Positions 35,625-45,304 of a stretch of DNA of 64,000 bases are shown one piece after another. Below the pieces are notes generated by a model. It did no database searches and had not been told where the DNA came from. It saw nothing but the letters and a program-made list of their open reading frames with translations. How positions within the stretch are numbered: the stretch's first letter is position 1; every line of letters starts with the position of its first letter. The position numbers and the translations under genes were made by a program. The DNA is from Tritonibacter litoralis (GTDB lineage: Bacteria > Pseudomonadota > Alphaproteobacteria > Rhodobacterales > Rhodobacteraceae): NCBI RefSeq assembly GCF_009496005.1, contig NZ_WIBF01000003.1:186001-250000 (forward strand), read 5' to 3'.

Positions 35625-36847
35625 GAGCGATAATCCGCGTTGATCGAAATATATTGATGCGTCAGGTCGCAGGTCCAGACGGTCGATGTCCCGGACCCAA
35701 GTCCCAGATCGATGGAGATCAGGATCTCTGCTTTCTTCATCTCAGCCGCGCCAAGCTCTTCGCGGTAGTTGTCGCTGACCCACCCTTTTTCAGCGACCAG
35801 AACCTCGCCAAAGGAGATCGACAAAAGATCCCGGTCTGCTTCTGCGCCGGATTTGCCGATGGCCATGACTACACGACCCCAGTTGGGATCTTCACCTGCG
35901 ATGGCGGTTTTAACAAGCGGTGAGTTTGCGACAGACATCCCGTGTACTTTGGCCTCGGCATCCGAAACAGCGCCGGTTACGCGAATTTCCACAAACTTGG
36001 TCGCACCCTCGCCGTCGCGCACCACCTGATGGGCCAATTTCTTCATCACCACATGAAGCGCACGTTCAAAGGATTCATTGTCGGTGGCGTCCACTCCGGC
36101 AGCCCCTGTTGCGGCGACAAGCAGGCTGTCCGAGGTTGAGGTGTCGCTGTCCACGGTGATGCTGTTGAACGTCTTATCGGTCAAACGAGCCAACATGTCC
36201 TGCAACGCGAACTGATCATAGGCTGCATCGGTGAAGATATAGACCAGCATGGTCGCCATATCCGGGGCAATCATACCTGAACCTTTGGCGATGCCCGCGA
36301 TTGATACGGTCTTACCCGCAATCTCCACGGTTGCCTCGGCCCCTTTGGCAAAAGTGTCTGTGGTCATAATGGCGCCGGCGGCGGCCTCGATCCCAAAGGG
36401 GGATTGCGCCTGTGCCAGCGCTTCCAGCTGGGCGGTAATCTTGTCATGCGGCAAGGGTTCGCCAATCACCCCGGTCGATGAGGTGAACACCCGGTTTTGC
36501 GGCACATGGGTCGCTTGCGATACGGCGGCAGTGATTTCTTCAACCGATGCCTGGCCGTAATGCCCGGTAAAGGCATTGGCATTCCCAGAGTTCACCAGGA
36601 TCGCTGCGCCTTGGTCAGAAGGTTCCCCCAGTTTCGCCTGACAATCCAGAACCGGCGCTGCACGGGTTTTGGACGTCGTAAAGACCCCGGCGACGGCGGT
36701 GCCAGGCTGCAAGACAGCCAGCATCACATCATCGCGGTCTTTGTATTTCACGCCAGAAGCTGCCGTGGCAAATGTGACGCCCTTAATCACCGGAAGCTTG
36801 GGGAAGCTTTCCGGTGCCAAAGGGGAAACTGGAAGTGAACCACCCAT
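35621..36847 (-). CDS. argJ: Arginine biosynthesis bifunctional protein ArgJ
   Basis: Ornithine acetyltransferase / N-acetylglutamate synthase, recycling the acetyl group in arginine synthesis. 408 residues. Made as a precursor that self-cleaves before T199 in KGSGMIAPDMATML, giving alpha and beta chains. Other motifs are ILVNSGNANAFTG and NSITVDSDTSTSDS. It follows the PPIase gene by 4 bases and overlaps mutT. Confidence 0.96.
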   Translation of the reverse strand: MGGSLPVSPLAPESFPKLPVIKGVTFATAASGVKYKDRDDVMLAVLQPGTAVAGVFTTSKTRAAPVLDCQAKLGEPSDQGAAILVNSGNANAFTGHYGQASVEEITAAVSQATHVPQNRVFTSSTGVIGEPLPHDKITAQLEALAQAQSPFGIEAAAGAIMTTDTFAKGAEATVEIAGKTVSIAGIAKGSGMIAPDMATMLVYIFTDAAYDQFALQDMLARLTDKTFNSITVDSDTSTSDSLLVAATGAAGVDATDNESFERALHVVMKKLAHQVVRDGEGATKFVEIRVTGAVSDAEAKVHGMSVANSPLVKTAIAGEDPNWGRVVMAIGKSGAEADRDLLSISFGEVLVAEKGWVSDNYREELGAAEMKKAEILISIDLGLGSGTSTVWTCDLTHQYISINADYRS

Positions 36848-36851
36848 GTGT

Positions 36852-37703
36852 TTAGTTCCTTATGAGGCTCAGGTCTTTGATGATCTCTGGTGAGAGATCT
36901 TCGATTTCAGGACGCAGGATGTCCGCTTTTGTGGTCAGCGCGTCAACATGGCTTTCGACGGCGGACTGGCGCAATGCATTGGAAATCTGTTCGCGCACCA
37001 CTTCATATTCCGGCGCTTCGGTTTTGCGACGTTCGGTCAGCAGAATGACATGCCAGCCAAATTGGGTTTGAACAGGCTCGGACACCTCACCATTGCTGAG
37101 GTCCAGAACAGCGGTTTCAAATTCCGGCACCATCTGACCCAGGCCAAACCAGCCCAATTCACCACCGTTGGGACCGGACGGGCCGGTTGAACGCGCCTTG
37201 GCGAGGGTTGCAAAATCCGCCCCTGCATCTAGCTCTTTTTTGATTTCGGCTGCTTCTGCCTCGCTTTCCACAAGAATGTGAGAAGCGTTGAATTCATCGC
37301 TACCTTCGCCGGTGGCGTAGGTTTCGTCATACGTTGCGCGGATCTTTTCTTCGGTTGCGGCTTTTTCCATGACGTTCTGAACAACTTCCTGCGCCAGAAG
37401 CGTGCGCATTTCATTGTCGACCGTCAGCTGCACATGGGCGGGAACTTCGCCATGCAGCTCTTGTTTCAATGCGGTCTGCTGGATCAACTGGTCCAGAATC
37501 GCCTTGTACAGCACATCGGGCGGCAGTTGTTTATACTGCTGTGGCAGGGCTTCATGGGCGATAATCATATGGCCCAAAGTGATGTCTTCGCCGTTTACGG
37601 TCGCAACAACGGAATTGGCATGTGGAGCTGCGTTGACAACGCCCGGCAGCGCGAGTGCGGCTGCCAGAGCAATTGCTGGCAGAAAAGTGAGGCCTTTGCG
37701 CAT
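36852..37703 (-). CDS. Exported parvulin-type peptidyl-prolyl isomerase
   Basis: 283 residues from the ATG at 37703 (AGGAAG upstream); the longer in-frame reading reaches into the secA promoter region. Residues ~1-26 are a signal peptide (RKGLTFLPAIALAAALALPG...NAA). A helical SurA-like N-domain (~30-140) is followed by the rotamase domain (ASHILVESEAEAAEIKKELD ... GGELGWFGLGQMVPEF ... QTQFGWHVI). It probably folds proteins in the periplasm after Sec export, and it lies divergent from secA, sharing the intergenic region. Confidence 0.9.
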   Translation of the reverse strand: MRKGLTFLPAIALAAALALPGVVNAAPHANSVVATVNGEDITLGHMIIAHEALPQQYKQLPPDVLYKAILDQLIQQTALKQELHGEVPAHVQLTVDNEMRTLLAQEVVQNVMEKAATEEKIRATYDETYATGEGSDEFNASHILVESEAEAAEIKKELDAGADFATLAKARSTGPSGPNGGELGWFGLGQMVPEFETAVLDLSNGEVSEPVQTQFGWHVILLTERRKTEAPEYEVVREQISNALRQSAVESHVDALTTKADILRPEIEDLSPEIIKDLSLIRN

Positions 37704-37881
37704 TGAAATCTTCCTATTCTGTTCGGACCACGGGCCGTGGCGTTGACACTGAAATATCTGACCCTTACATCGCCTAGAGGCCGATGGCGGGACCGTCTTA
37801 TCCACCTTTGTTTATGGGTTGCGAGCTGAGCGGGCAAGTCCGGCTTTTGACACGGCCAATGACAGACACGTTGGAGAACAC

Positions 37882-40572
37882 ATGCTGGGTATCGGAACTC
37901 TCGCCAAAAAGGTTTTCGGCACACCGAACGACCGGAAGATCAAGGCGACGCGGCCGTTGATTGCACAGATCAACGCGCTGGAACCCGAGTTTGAGAAGCT
38001 CAGTGACCAGGGCCTGATTGACAAGACCGAAGAGCTGCGCAAGCGGGCGTTGGAGGGCGAAAGCCTGGACAATATCCTGCCTGACGCCTTTGCAAACGTA
38101 CGCGAAGCGGCCAAGCGGGCTTTGGGTCTGCGCGCCTTTGACACGCAGCTGATGGGCGGCGTCTTCCTGCATCAGGGCAATATCTCGGAAATGAAAACCG
38201 GTGAGGGTAAGACCCTGGTGGCAACTTTCCCGGCCTATCTGAATGCGCTGACCGGCAAAGGGGTGCATGTGGTTACGGTGAACGAATACCTGGCCAAACG
38301 CGACAGCGAATGGATGGGTAAGGTTTTTGCGGCTCTTGGCATGACCACCGGTGTCATCTGGTCCGGCCAGCCCGATGATCAGAAACAGGCGGCCTATGGG
38401 TCGGATGTGACCTATGCCACCAACAACGAGCTGGGGTTTGATTATCTGCGCGATAACATGAAGCCAAGCTTGGATCAGGTGTTCCAGAAATACCATAATT
38501 TTGCGATTGTGGACGAGGTCGACTCGATCCTGATCGATGAGGCGCGGACACCGTTGATCATTTCGGGCCCTGCCGAAGACCGGTCCGATCTGTACACCAC
38601 CATCGACCAGCTGATCCCCGAGCTGAACGACGATCATTATGAGATTGACGAAAAGACGCGCGGTGTGACCTTCACCGAAGAGGGCAACGAAGCGCTGGAA
38701 CAGATCCTGCGGCAACGGGGCCTGTTGGACGCGGAGGCGTCGCTTTATGATCCCGAAAGCACCACAATTGTTCACCACGTGAACCAGGCGCTGCGGGCCC
38801 ACAAGCTGTTTGCCAAAGACAAGGAATATATTGTCCGCGACGGCGAAGTTATCCTGATCGATGAATTCACGGGTCGTATGATGCCGGGGCGTCGCCTATC
38901 CGAAGGCTTGCATCAGGCGCTGGAGGCCAAAGAAGGCGTTAGCATCCAGCCGGAAAACACCACGCTCGCCTCGGTCACTTTCCAAAACTACTTCCGTCTT
39001 TATGACACGCTGTCCGGCATGACCGGTACCGCGATGACCGAAGCGGAAGAGTTTATGGAGATCTACGGCCTTGGCGTGGTTGAAGTTCCGACCAACAAGC
39101 CGATTGCCCGTAAGGATGAGGACGACCAGGTTTACCGGACCGCCGGTGAGAAATATCAGGCCATGATCAATGACGCCAAAGCGGCGCATGAAAAAGGCCA
39201 GCCGGTTCTGCTGGGCACCACCTCGATCGAGAAATCCGAACTGCTGAGCCAGATGCTGCAAAAGGAAGGCATCGAACATAACGTTCTGAACGCCCGCCAT
39301 CACGAGCAGGAAGCGCAGATCGTGGGGGATGCGGGCCGTTTGGGTGCGGTGACCATCGCAACCAATATGGCGGGTCGCGGTACTGACATTCAGCTGGGTG
39401 GCAACGTCGAGATCAAGGTGATGACGGCGCTGGAAGCCAACCCAGACGCCGACCCTGTTGAGCTGCGTGCTGCAGAAGAGGCGAAACATGCAACCGAGAA
39501 AGAGAAAGTTCTGTCGGTTGGCGGCCTGTGTGTGCTGGCGTCCGAACGCCACGAAAGCCGCCGCATCGACAACCAGCTGCGTGGCCGTTCTGGTCGTCAG
39601 GGGGATCCAGGTCTGACCCGTTTCTACCTCAGCCTCGAAGACGATCTGATGCGTATCTTTGGGTCCGAGCGTTTGGACAAGATGCTGTCGACCCTTGGCA
39701 TGAAAGAGGGTGAGGCGATTGTGCACCCTTGGGTCAATAAATCGCTGGAGCGCGCGCAGGCAAAGGTCGAAGGCCGCAACTTTGACATGCGGAAAAACGT
39801 TCTGAAGTTCGACGACGTGATGAACGACCAGCGTAAGGTGATCTTTAATCAACGCCGCGAGATCATGGCCGCCGACAATCTGGCGGATGTTGTCTCTGAT
39901 ATGCGGGACGAAGTCGTGGACGATCTGCTGGACGTGCATATGCCGCCCAAGACCTATGCCGACCAATGGGACATGGATGGGTTGCATGAAGCCGTGAAGG
40001 AAAAGCTGGGCCTGGATGTCCCAGTTCAGGACTGGGCCGCCGAGGAAGGCGTGGATGACGAACAGATCCGCGAACGCCTGATCGAAGCGTCGGATGCCAA
40101 AATGGCTGAAAAGGTTGACTCCTTTGGCGACGAAGGCATGCGCAACATTGAAAAACAGGTGCTGCTGCAGACCATCGATGCCAAGTGGCGTGAGCATCTT
40201 CTGACCCTTGAACATCTGCGTTCGGTTGTTGGTTTCCGGGGCTACGCCCAGCGGGATCCGCTGAACGAATACAAAAACGAAGGGTTCCAGCTGTTTGAAA
40301 ACATGCTCGACAGCCTGCGTGAAGATGTGACCAAGCAGATCAGCCACGTGCGTCCGATCACCGAAGAAGAGCAGCGCCAGATGTTGATGGAGATGGCCGC
40401 GCGTCAGGCTGCCATGCAACAGCCTGTGGCCGCTCCGGTCGAGTTGGTGGAAGAACCTCTGGAAGGGTTTGACGAAAACGATCCAACCACATGGGGCAAC
40501 CCGTCGCGCAACGACAAATGCCCCTGCGGGTCCGGCAAAAAGTTCAAACATTGCCACGGTCGCCACAGCTGA
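37882..40572 (+). CDS. secA: Preprotein translocase ATPase SecA
   Basis: Motor of the Sec pathway. 896 residues from the ATG at 37882 (GGAG upstream). Walker [21 protein letters not shown] (~102), Walker [20 protein letters not shown], helicase motif [14 protein letters not shown], and at the end the zinc-binding SEC-C motif [14 protein letters not shown]. Divergent from the exported PPIase, and followed by a strong terminator. Confidence 0.98.
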   Translation: MLGIGTLAKKVFGTPNDRKIKATRPLIAQINALEPEFEKLSDQGLIDKTEELRKRALEGESLDNILPDAFANVREAAKRALGLRAFDTQLMGGVFLHQGNISEMKTGEGKTLVATFPAYLNALTGKGVHVVTVNEYLAKRDSEWMGKVFAALGMTTGVIWSGQPDDQKQAAYGSDVTYATNNELGFDYLRDNMKPSLDQVFQKYHNFAIVDEVDSILIDEARTPLIISGPAEDRSDLYTTIDQLIPELNDDHYEIDEKTRGVTFTEEGNEALEQILRQRGLLDAEASLYDPESTTIVHHVNQALRAHKLFAKDKEYIVRDGEVILIDEFTGRMMPGRRLSEGLHQALEAKEGVSIQPENTTLASVTFQNYFRLYDTLSGMTGTAMTEAEEFMEIYGLGVVEVPTNKPIARKDEDDQVYRTAGEKYQAMINDAKAAHEKGQPVLLGTTSIEKSELLSQMLQKEGIEHNVLNARHHEQEAQIVGDAGRLGAVTIATNMAGRGTDIQLGGNVEIKVMTALEANPDADPVELRAAEEAKHATEKEKVLSVGGLCVLASERHESRRIDNQLRGRSGRQGDPGLTRFYLSLEDDLMRIFGSERLDKMLSTLGMKEGEAIVHPWVNKSLERAQAKVEGRNFDMRKNVLKFDDVMNDQRKVIFNQRREIMAADNLADVVSDMRDEVVDDLLDVHMPPKTYADQWDMDGLHEAVKEKLGLDVPVQDWAAEEGVDDEQIRERLIEASDAKMAEKVDSFGDEGMRNIEKQVLLQTIDAKWREHLLTLEHLRSVVGFRGYAQRDPLNEYKNEGFQLFENMLDSLREDVTKQISHVRPITEEEQRQMLMEMAARQAAMQQPVAAPVELVEEPLEGFDENDPTTWGNPSRNDKCPCGSGKKFKHCHGRHS

Positions 40573-40609
40573 CCGCTTGGGTTTAACTAAAACCTACAAG
40601 ATTTCGTCG

Positions 40610-40639
40610 AAAGGTGGCCACGAGTTGGCCACCTTTTTT
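40610..40639 (+). terminator. Rho-independent terminator after secA
   Basis: AAGGTGGCCA (40611-40620) pairs perfectly with TGGCCACCTT (40626-40635) around CGAGT, followed by TTTT. Confidence 0.92.
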
Positions 40640-40678
40640 GTCCATGCTTCCTTAACCCAATGAGTCCAGGAGGCCGGG

Positions 40679-41593
40679 ATGGTGAAACCACGCGTAATGA
40701 TGTTGGCAGGTGCAACGCTCTGCGCTGCCTTGTCCATCGGTTTGTCGATGCAGCCGCAGGTTCTGTTCCAAATTCTGGAGAAAACACTCCCTTCTACCAG
40801 CACGTCTGTTGCCGCTGCACAGGATCCCAGCCCATTGCCGGATGATCCTGAGGTTCCCTTGGTTCTGGAAAACATCACGCTGACAGCGGCACCACATGTG
40901 GTTGAGGTCGCGCCGGAAGCGTCGCGTGACGTTCTACCAACCTGTGAGATCACTCTGGACACGCAGCCATCGGTCAATGCGATGGTTGAACTGGCGATGT
41001 CCGCTCCCTGTTCGAGCAATCAGGGCGTAACCGTTCATCACAGCGGCATGATTTTCAAAATCGCCTTGGACGTTGAGGGACGCGCAACCGTGGTCTTACC
41101 CGCGCTCAAGGAACGCGCGGTCTTTCTGGTTGAAACGTCAGATGGTCATAGCGCCAGCGCGGTTGAGACGATTGCTGACTTTTCAGCATTTGACCGGGTG
41201 GTTCTGCAGTGGGGCGGAACCGGCGGGTTTGAGCTGCACGCGCGTGAATTTGGTGCATCCTACGGCGAAACGGGCCATGTCTGGTCCGGGGCTGCATCTA
41301 ACGGTGCGGGGGCTGTTTACCTGTTGGGCGACGCATCCCTGCACAGCCCGTTAATGGCCGAAGTCTATAGTTTGCCGAAAGGGATAACGGCTTCCGGACC
41401 CGTTGAATTGACCGTCGAAGCAGAGATCACCGATCTGAACTGCGACCAAACTCTGGCGGCGCAGACACTGGATCTGCGCGATGGAACCCTGCGCAGCCGT
41501 GACCTTGTGCTCAACATGCCAAGTTGCGATGCCAACGGTGACTTTCTGGTGTTGAATAATCTTGTCGAAAACCTGACAATCGCGGCGAATTAA
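40679..41593 (+). CDS. Conserved hypothetical exported or membrane-anchored protein
   Basis: 304 residues. A hydrophobic N-terminal segment (VMMLAGATLCAALSIGLSMQ, ~6-25) could be an uncleaved anchor or signal; the rest is soluble and beta-rich with paired cysteines (CEITLD, APCSSNQG, LNCDQT, MPSCDA), consistent with a disulfide-bonded periplasmic domain. No family recognised. It starts just after the secA terminator and precedes the PstS-OmpA fusion by 24 bases, so these two are probably one unit. Confidence 0.65.
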   Translation: MVKPRVMMLAGATLCAALSIGLSMQPQVLFQILEKTLPSTSTSVAAAQDPSPLPDDPEVPLVLENITLTAAPHVVEVAPEASRDVLPTCEITLDTQPSVNAMVELAMSAPCSSNQGVTVHHSGMIFKIALDVEGRATVVLPALKERAVFLVETSDGHSASAVETIADFSAFDRVVLQWGGTGGFELHAREFGASYGETGHVWSGAASNGAGAVYLLGDASLHSPLMAEVYSLPKGITASGPVELTVEAEITDLNCDQTLAAQTLDLRDGTLRSRDLVLNMPSCDANGDFLVLNNLVENLTIAAN

Positions 41594-41617
41594 AACGCGA
41601 TTTTATCAGGGCTTCTC

Positions 41618-43168
41618 ATGGCAATCCTTCGTGCGGTGGTTTCCGCCGCACTCTTTCTCTTGATCCATTTAAATTCCGCAGCCGCGCAGGATGTCACGCT
41701 CTCCTCCCCTGATGGCGCTGTGGAGATCACTGGCAATCTGCTTGGCTTTGACGGCGAATTTTATCGGGTGGATACCCAATTTGGCGAACTGACCGTCGAC
41801 GGATCCGGGGTCAGCTGTGACGGTCCCGGGTGCCCCAGCCTGTCAGATTTTGTTGCCGAGATTACACTGTCTGGATCTGCGGCCATGGCTGAAATTCTAT
41901 TGCCTGCGCTGATCGAAGGATATGCGTTGCGCAACGGCTATCAGACGCACCGCAATAGGCTGCGTGACGATAATTTTGAATATCTCCTGCGCCGCCCCGG
42001 AGGCACAACGGCAGCCCGGTTTGTCTTTGCGGTTGCCAATACGGATCGTGGCTTTGCTGATTTGCTGGATGATGCCGCTGATATCGTCATGGCCCAGCGA
42101 GAGATCCGACCAAGCGAGCTGGACCGGGCGCAAAGCCTGGGAATGGGTGACCTTAGCGTTCCGTCGCGCAGCCGGGTATTGGCGCTGGATGCTTTGGTGC
42201 CAATGGTCGCGCCGGATAATCCGGTTCAGGACATCGATCTGTCGCAACTGGCGGCTGTGCTCAATGGGACGGTCACCAATTGGTCCGTGTTGGGTGGCCC
42301 GGATGCGCCCATCTCGCTGCATCTGCCGCTAAGCGGTGTTGGTATCGCCCAATCGATCGAGGATCAGTTCGGCTTGTCCGTCGATGTTCTGTCCACTGCA
42401 CAGCAGCATGAACGGATGGATGCGTTGGCGCGGTTTGTGTCCATCGACAGTTTTGCCCTTGGTGTTGGGCTTTTTTCCCAGACCGGCTCTGCGCGCCCTC
42501 TGCGGTTGACCGGACCCTGTGGTTTTGCGCTTGAAGTCGGACGGCGCGCGATCAAGACCGAGGATTACCCGGTCACCGCTCCTTTGTTCCTGTATCTGCC
42601 TGCCCGCCGCCTGCCCAAAATCGGGCGTGAGTTTCTGTCCTATGTCCGGGGTCCTGCGGCGCAGATCGTAATCCGTCGCGCGGGTTTTGTCGACCAAGCG
42701 CCAGAGCATATCGCGTTAAACCGTCAAGGTGTGCGGCTTGCCAATGCCATTTCCGCTGCCGGATCCGAGGTTGGATTGCCTGAGCTTTCGCGCATGGTCG
42801 ACGCCTTGCAGGGGATGGACCGGTTGACGACCACCTTTCGGTTTGAAACGGGATCGACGCGGCCCGATGCGCAGTCGCGTGGCAATATCGAACAGCTTGC
42901 GCGAGATCTGGCCGCAGGTGTCTATGATGGGCGCAATATCACCTTTGTCGGCTTCTCTGATGGCGAAGGGCCCGCCGCCGGAAACCGCGATATCGCGCTG
43001 AGGCGTGCGACGGCGGTGCGGGATGCTGTGATCCAAACCGGTGAGACGATCGATCTGTCCCTAGTGAATGTGTCTGTCGAAGCCTTTGGCGAAGCGATGC
43101 CGATGGCCTGCGACAGCAGCGATTGGGGCCGCAAAGTGAACCGCCGGGTGGAGGTCTGGGTGCGCTGA
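41618..43168 (+). CDS. Periplasmic PstS-like binding domain fused to OmpA peptidoglycan-binding domain
   Basis: 516 residues. Signal peptide ~1-23 (RAVVSAALFLLIHLNSAAAQ). Residues ~25-70 form a small domain (SSPDGAVEITGNLLGFDGEF). Residues ~85-350 resemble a phosphate-type (PBP_like/PstS) solute-binding fold (ITLSGSAAMAEILLPALIEG; DNPVQDIDLSQLAAVLNGTV). Residues ~400-516 are OmpA-like (FRFETGSTRPDAQSRGNIEQ ... FVGFSDGEG), which anchors to peptidoglycan. The domain order suggests a wall-tethered ligand-binding or sensor protein. Preceded by the unknown exported protein at 40679. Confidence 0.8.
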   Translation: MAILRAVVSAALFLLIHLNSAAAQDVTLSSPDGAVEITGNLLGFDGEFYRVDTQFGELTVDGSGVSCDGPGCPSLSDFVAEITLSGSAAMAEILLPALIEGYALRNGYQTHRNRLRDDNFEYLLRRPGGTTAARFVFAVANTDRGFADLLDDAADIVMAQREIRPSELDRAQSLGMGDLSVPSRSRVLALDALVPMVAPDNPVQDIDLSQLAAVLNGTVTNWSVLGGPDAPISLHLPLSGVGIAQSIEDQFGLSVDVLSTAQQHERMDALARFVSIDSFALGVGLFSQTGSARPLRLTGPCGFALEVGRRAIKTEDYPVTAPLFLYLPARRLPKIGREFLSYVRGPAAQIVIRRAGFVDQAPEHIALNRQGVRLANAISAAGSEVGLPELSRMVDALQGMDRLTTTFRFETGSTRPDAQSRGNIEQLARDLAAGVYDGRNITFVGFSDGEGPAAGNRDIALRRATAVRDAVIQTGETIDLSLVNVSVEAFGEAMPMACDSSDWGRKVNRRVEVWVR

Positions 43169-43171
43169 CCC

Positions 43172-43936
43172 TCACAGGTAACCGTGGCTGCGAAAGCTCA
43201 GCTCCTGTGACTTTCCAATGATCAGGTGATCATGCACCGTGATCCCCAGCGGGGTCAGCGCAGCGGCAATCTGTTCGGTCATCGCGATATCGCTGTCGGA
43301 GGGGGTTGGGTCACCTGAGGGGTGATTATGGACCAAGATTATGGCGCTGGCATTGTGTTCCAATGCGCGTTTGGCAACCTCACGCGGATAGACCGGAACA
43401 TGATCCACGGTGCCGCGCGCCTGCTCTTCATCAGCGATCAGGACGTTTTTGCGATCCAAGTATAAAACGCGAAACTGTTCCGTTTCCAGATGCGCCATGC
43501 TGGTGTGGCAATAATCCAAAAGCGCATCCCAGCTGGAGATCACCTGCCGCTGCATGATCCGCGCCCGTGCCAGCCGTTGGGCTGTGGCCGCCAGAATCTT
43601 GAAATCGGTGATAACGCCGTCGCCGACCTCGGGCACCTGGGCCAGACGTTCGGGGGGTGCAGTGATGACCCGGTTGATGTCGCCGAACTGATCAAGCAGC
43701 CGCCGCGCCAAGGGTTTGACATCTTTGCGCGGGATGGAGCGGAACAACACCAGCTCCAAAAGCTCATAATCCGGCATTGCCGCCGCACCGCCGCGCATGA
43801 ACCGTTCCCGCAGCCGGGCCCGATGATCGCGGATATAGGATGGAAGTTTGCCCGCAACGGGGGGCGGCCGGTCTGGCTGTTGACCGTCCCCAAACAACGG
43901 GAGTGGTTTGTCCTGAAATCCGCGGGGCTGTTTCAT
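43172..43936 (-). CDS. RadC-family JAB/MPN metalloprotein
   Basis: 254 residues. Helix-hairpin-helix-like N-terminal part (YELLELVLFRSIPRKDVKPLA, ~55-75), then the JAB1/MPN metal motif with VHNHPSGDPTPSDSDIAMTE (HxHx7-10SxxD). Despite the name the family is not established as a DNA-repair factor; members with this metal motif occur widely and the biochemical activity is unknown. Convergent with the OmpA-fusion gene, with three bases between the stops. Confidence 0.87.
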   Translation of the reverse strand: MKQPRGFQDKPLPLFGDGQQPDRPPPVAGKLPSYIRDHRARLRERFMRGGAAAMPDYELLELVLFRSIPRKDVKPLARRLLDQFGDINRVITAPPERLAQVPEVGDGVITDFKILAATAQRLARARIMQRQVISSWDALLDYCHTSMAHLETEQFRVLYLDRKNVLIADEEQARGTVDHVPVYPREVAKRALEHNASAIILVHNHPSGDPTPSDSDIAMTEQIAAALTPLGITVHDHLIIGKSQELSFRSHGYL

Positions 43937-44030
43937 GTGGCCAAGGTTTCGCCATAAGCCTTGCCACGGGGTTAACGCGACGACGACCCCAGTTGGTTTG
44001 ACGCAGATTTACCGGCAGTCCGAAACGAAG

Positions 44031-44052
44031 AACGCCCCCCGAAGGGAGCGTC
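44031..44052 (-). terminator. Probable terminator after dnaJ
   Basis: ACGCCCCC (44032-44039) pairs with GGGAGCGT (44044-44051) with one mismatch. On the minus strand the loop reads TTCG, a stable tetraloop. A short T-rich run (TTCTTCGTTTC) follows. Confidence 0.5.
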
Positions 44053-44059
44053 ATCCTTG

Positions 44060-45229
44060 TTAGCCTTTCATCCCGTCCCAGAAGCCCTTCACCGAAGAGA
44101 AGAAGCTGCGGCTTTCGGGATTGTTGTTCTCTTCCGAGATTTCCTCAAACTCCCGCAGCAGTTCTTTTTGCCGAGGGGTGAGGTTGACAGGCGTTTCAAC
44201 CGCCAGCTCGATGAACATATCGCCGACACCGCCGCCGCGCAGGGCGGGCATGCCCTTGCCGCGCAGGCGCATTTGACGACCTGATTGGCTGCCTTCGGGG
44301 ATTTGAACCCGACCACGTCCACCGTCGATGGTTGGCACTTCGATGGCACCGCCCAAGGACGCTTTGGCCATCGAGACCGGAACCCGGCAGTACAGATTGT
44401 CGGCTTCACGCTCGAACAAATCATGTGCTGCGACTTCAACAAAGATATAAAGGTCACCCGGAGGGCCACCCCGCAGACCGGCTTCGCCTTCGCCAGCCAG
44501 GCGAATACGTGTACCGGTTTCGACACCTGCCGGAATGTTCACGGACAGCGCGCGTTCTTTCTCAACGCGGCCATGACCGTGACAGGTCTTACAGGGGTTC
44601 TTGATGATCTGGCCGAGGCCGGAACAGGTGGGGCAGGTGCGCTCCACCGTAAAAAACCCTTGTTGCGCGCGAACCTTGCCCATGCCGGAACAGGTCGGAC
44701 ATGTGGTGGGCTCAGCGCCGCCTTCGGACCCCGTGCCGTCACAAGACGAACAGGGCACCGAAGTGGGCACCTTGATGGTTTTTTGGATACCCGCAAAAGC
44801 ATCTTCCAGCGTCACCCGCAGATTATAGCGCAGATCGGCGCCACGGGATGCGCGTTGACGTCCGCCACCGGCACCGCCGCCACGTCCGCCGCCCATAAAG
44901 TCGCCGAACAGGTCATCAAACACATCCGAGAAGGCCGAAGAGAAGTCGCCGCCCTGGCCGCCAAAGCCTTGGCCACCACCACGCGGGCCGCCGCCCATAC
45001 CTTGCTCAAAGGCTGCATGACCAAAGCGGTCATAAGCGGCCTTCTTCTCGGCGTCCTTCAGAACTTCATAGGCTTCGTTGACCTCTTTGAACTGGGCTTC
45101 CGCATCCGGGTTGTCAGCATTCCGGTCGGGGTGCAGTTCTTTGGCCTTCTTGCGAAACCCTTTCTTGATCTCATCCGCGCTGGACCCTTTGGCCACGCCG
45201 AGAGTTTCGTAATAGTCACGTTTTGACAT
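44060..45229 (-). CDS. dnaJ: Chaperone DnaJ (Hsp40)
   Basis: DnaK co-chaperone. 389 residues. J domain 1-70 with HPD in [11 protein letters not shown]; Gly/Phe-rich linker (~78-125); cysteine-rich zinc domain with four CxxCxGxG-type repeats ([32 protein letters not shown]; ~150-215); C-terminal substrate-binding domains. It follows dnaK on the minus strand across a 75-base gap that holds a strong hairpin. Confidence 0.97.
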   Translation of the reverse strand: MSKRDYYETLGVAKGSSADEIKKGFRKKAKELHPDRNADNPDAEAQFKEVNEAYEVLKDAEKKAAYDRFGHAAFEQGMGGGPRGGGQGFGGQGGDFSSAFSDVFDDLFGDFMGGGRGGGAGGGRQRASRGADLRYNLRVTLEDAFAGIQKTIKVPTSVPCSSCDGTGSEGGAEPTTCPTCSGMGKVRAQQGFFTVERTCPTCSGLGQIIKNPCKTCHGHGRVEKERALSVNIPAGVETGTRIRLAGEGEAGLRGGPPGDLYIFVEVAAHDLFEREADNLYCRVPVSMAKASLGGAIEVPTIDGGRGRVQIPEGSQSGRQMRLRGKGMPALRGGGVGDMFIELAVETPVNLTPRQKELLREFEEISEENNNPESRSFFSSVKGFWDGMKG

Positions 45230-45258
45230 CGGTCTACCCCTACTGCCTCAACGAAAGC

Positions 45259-45285
45259 GGGCCGGTCCGGGGTCCGGACCGGCCC
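45259..45285 (-). other. Strong dnaK-dnaJ intergenic hairpin
   Basis: Perfect 10-bp GC-rich stem, GGGCCGGTCC (45259-45268) with GGACCGGCCC (45276-45285), loop of 7. There is no T-run of note, so a partial terminator or an RNA processing/stability element that sets the DnaK:DnaJ ratio is more likely than full termination. Confidence 0.6.
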
Positions 45286-45304
45286 GTCTTGGCCAAAACC
45301 AAGA

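Noticed and set aside
38896-40566. 556-codon open frame antisense to secA
   Set aside because: Exactly opposite a certain gene; His- and Phe-rich composition typical of a shadow frame in GC-rich coding DNA; no ribosome binding site.
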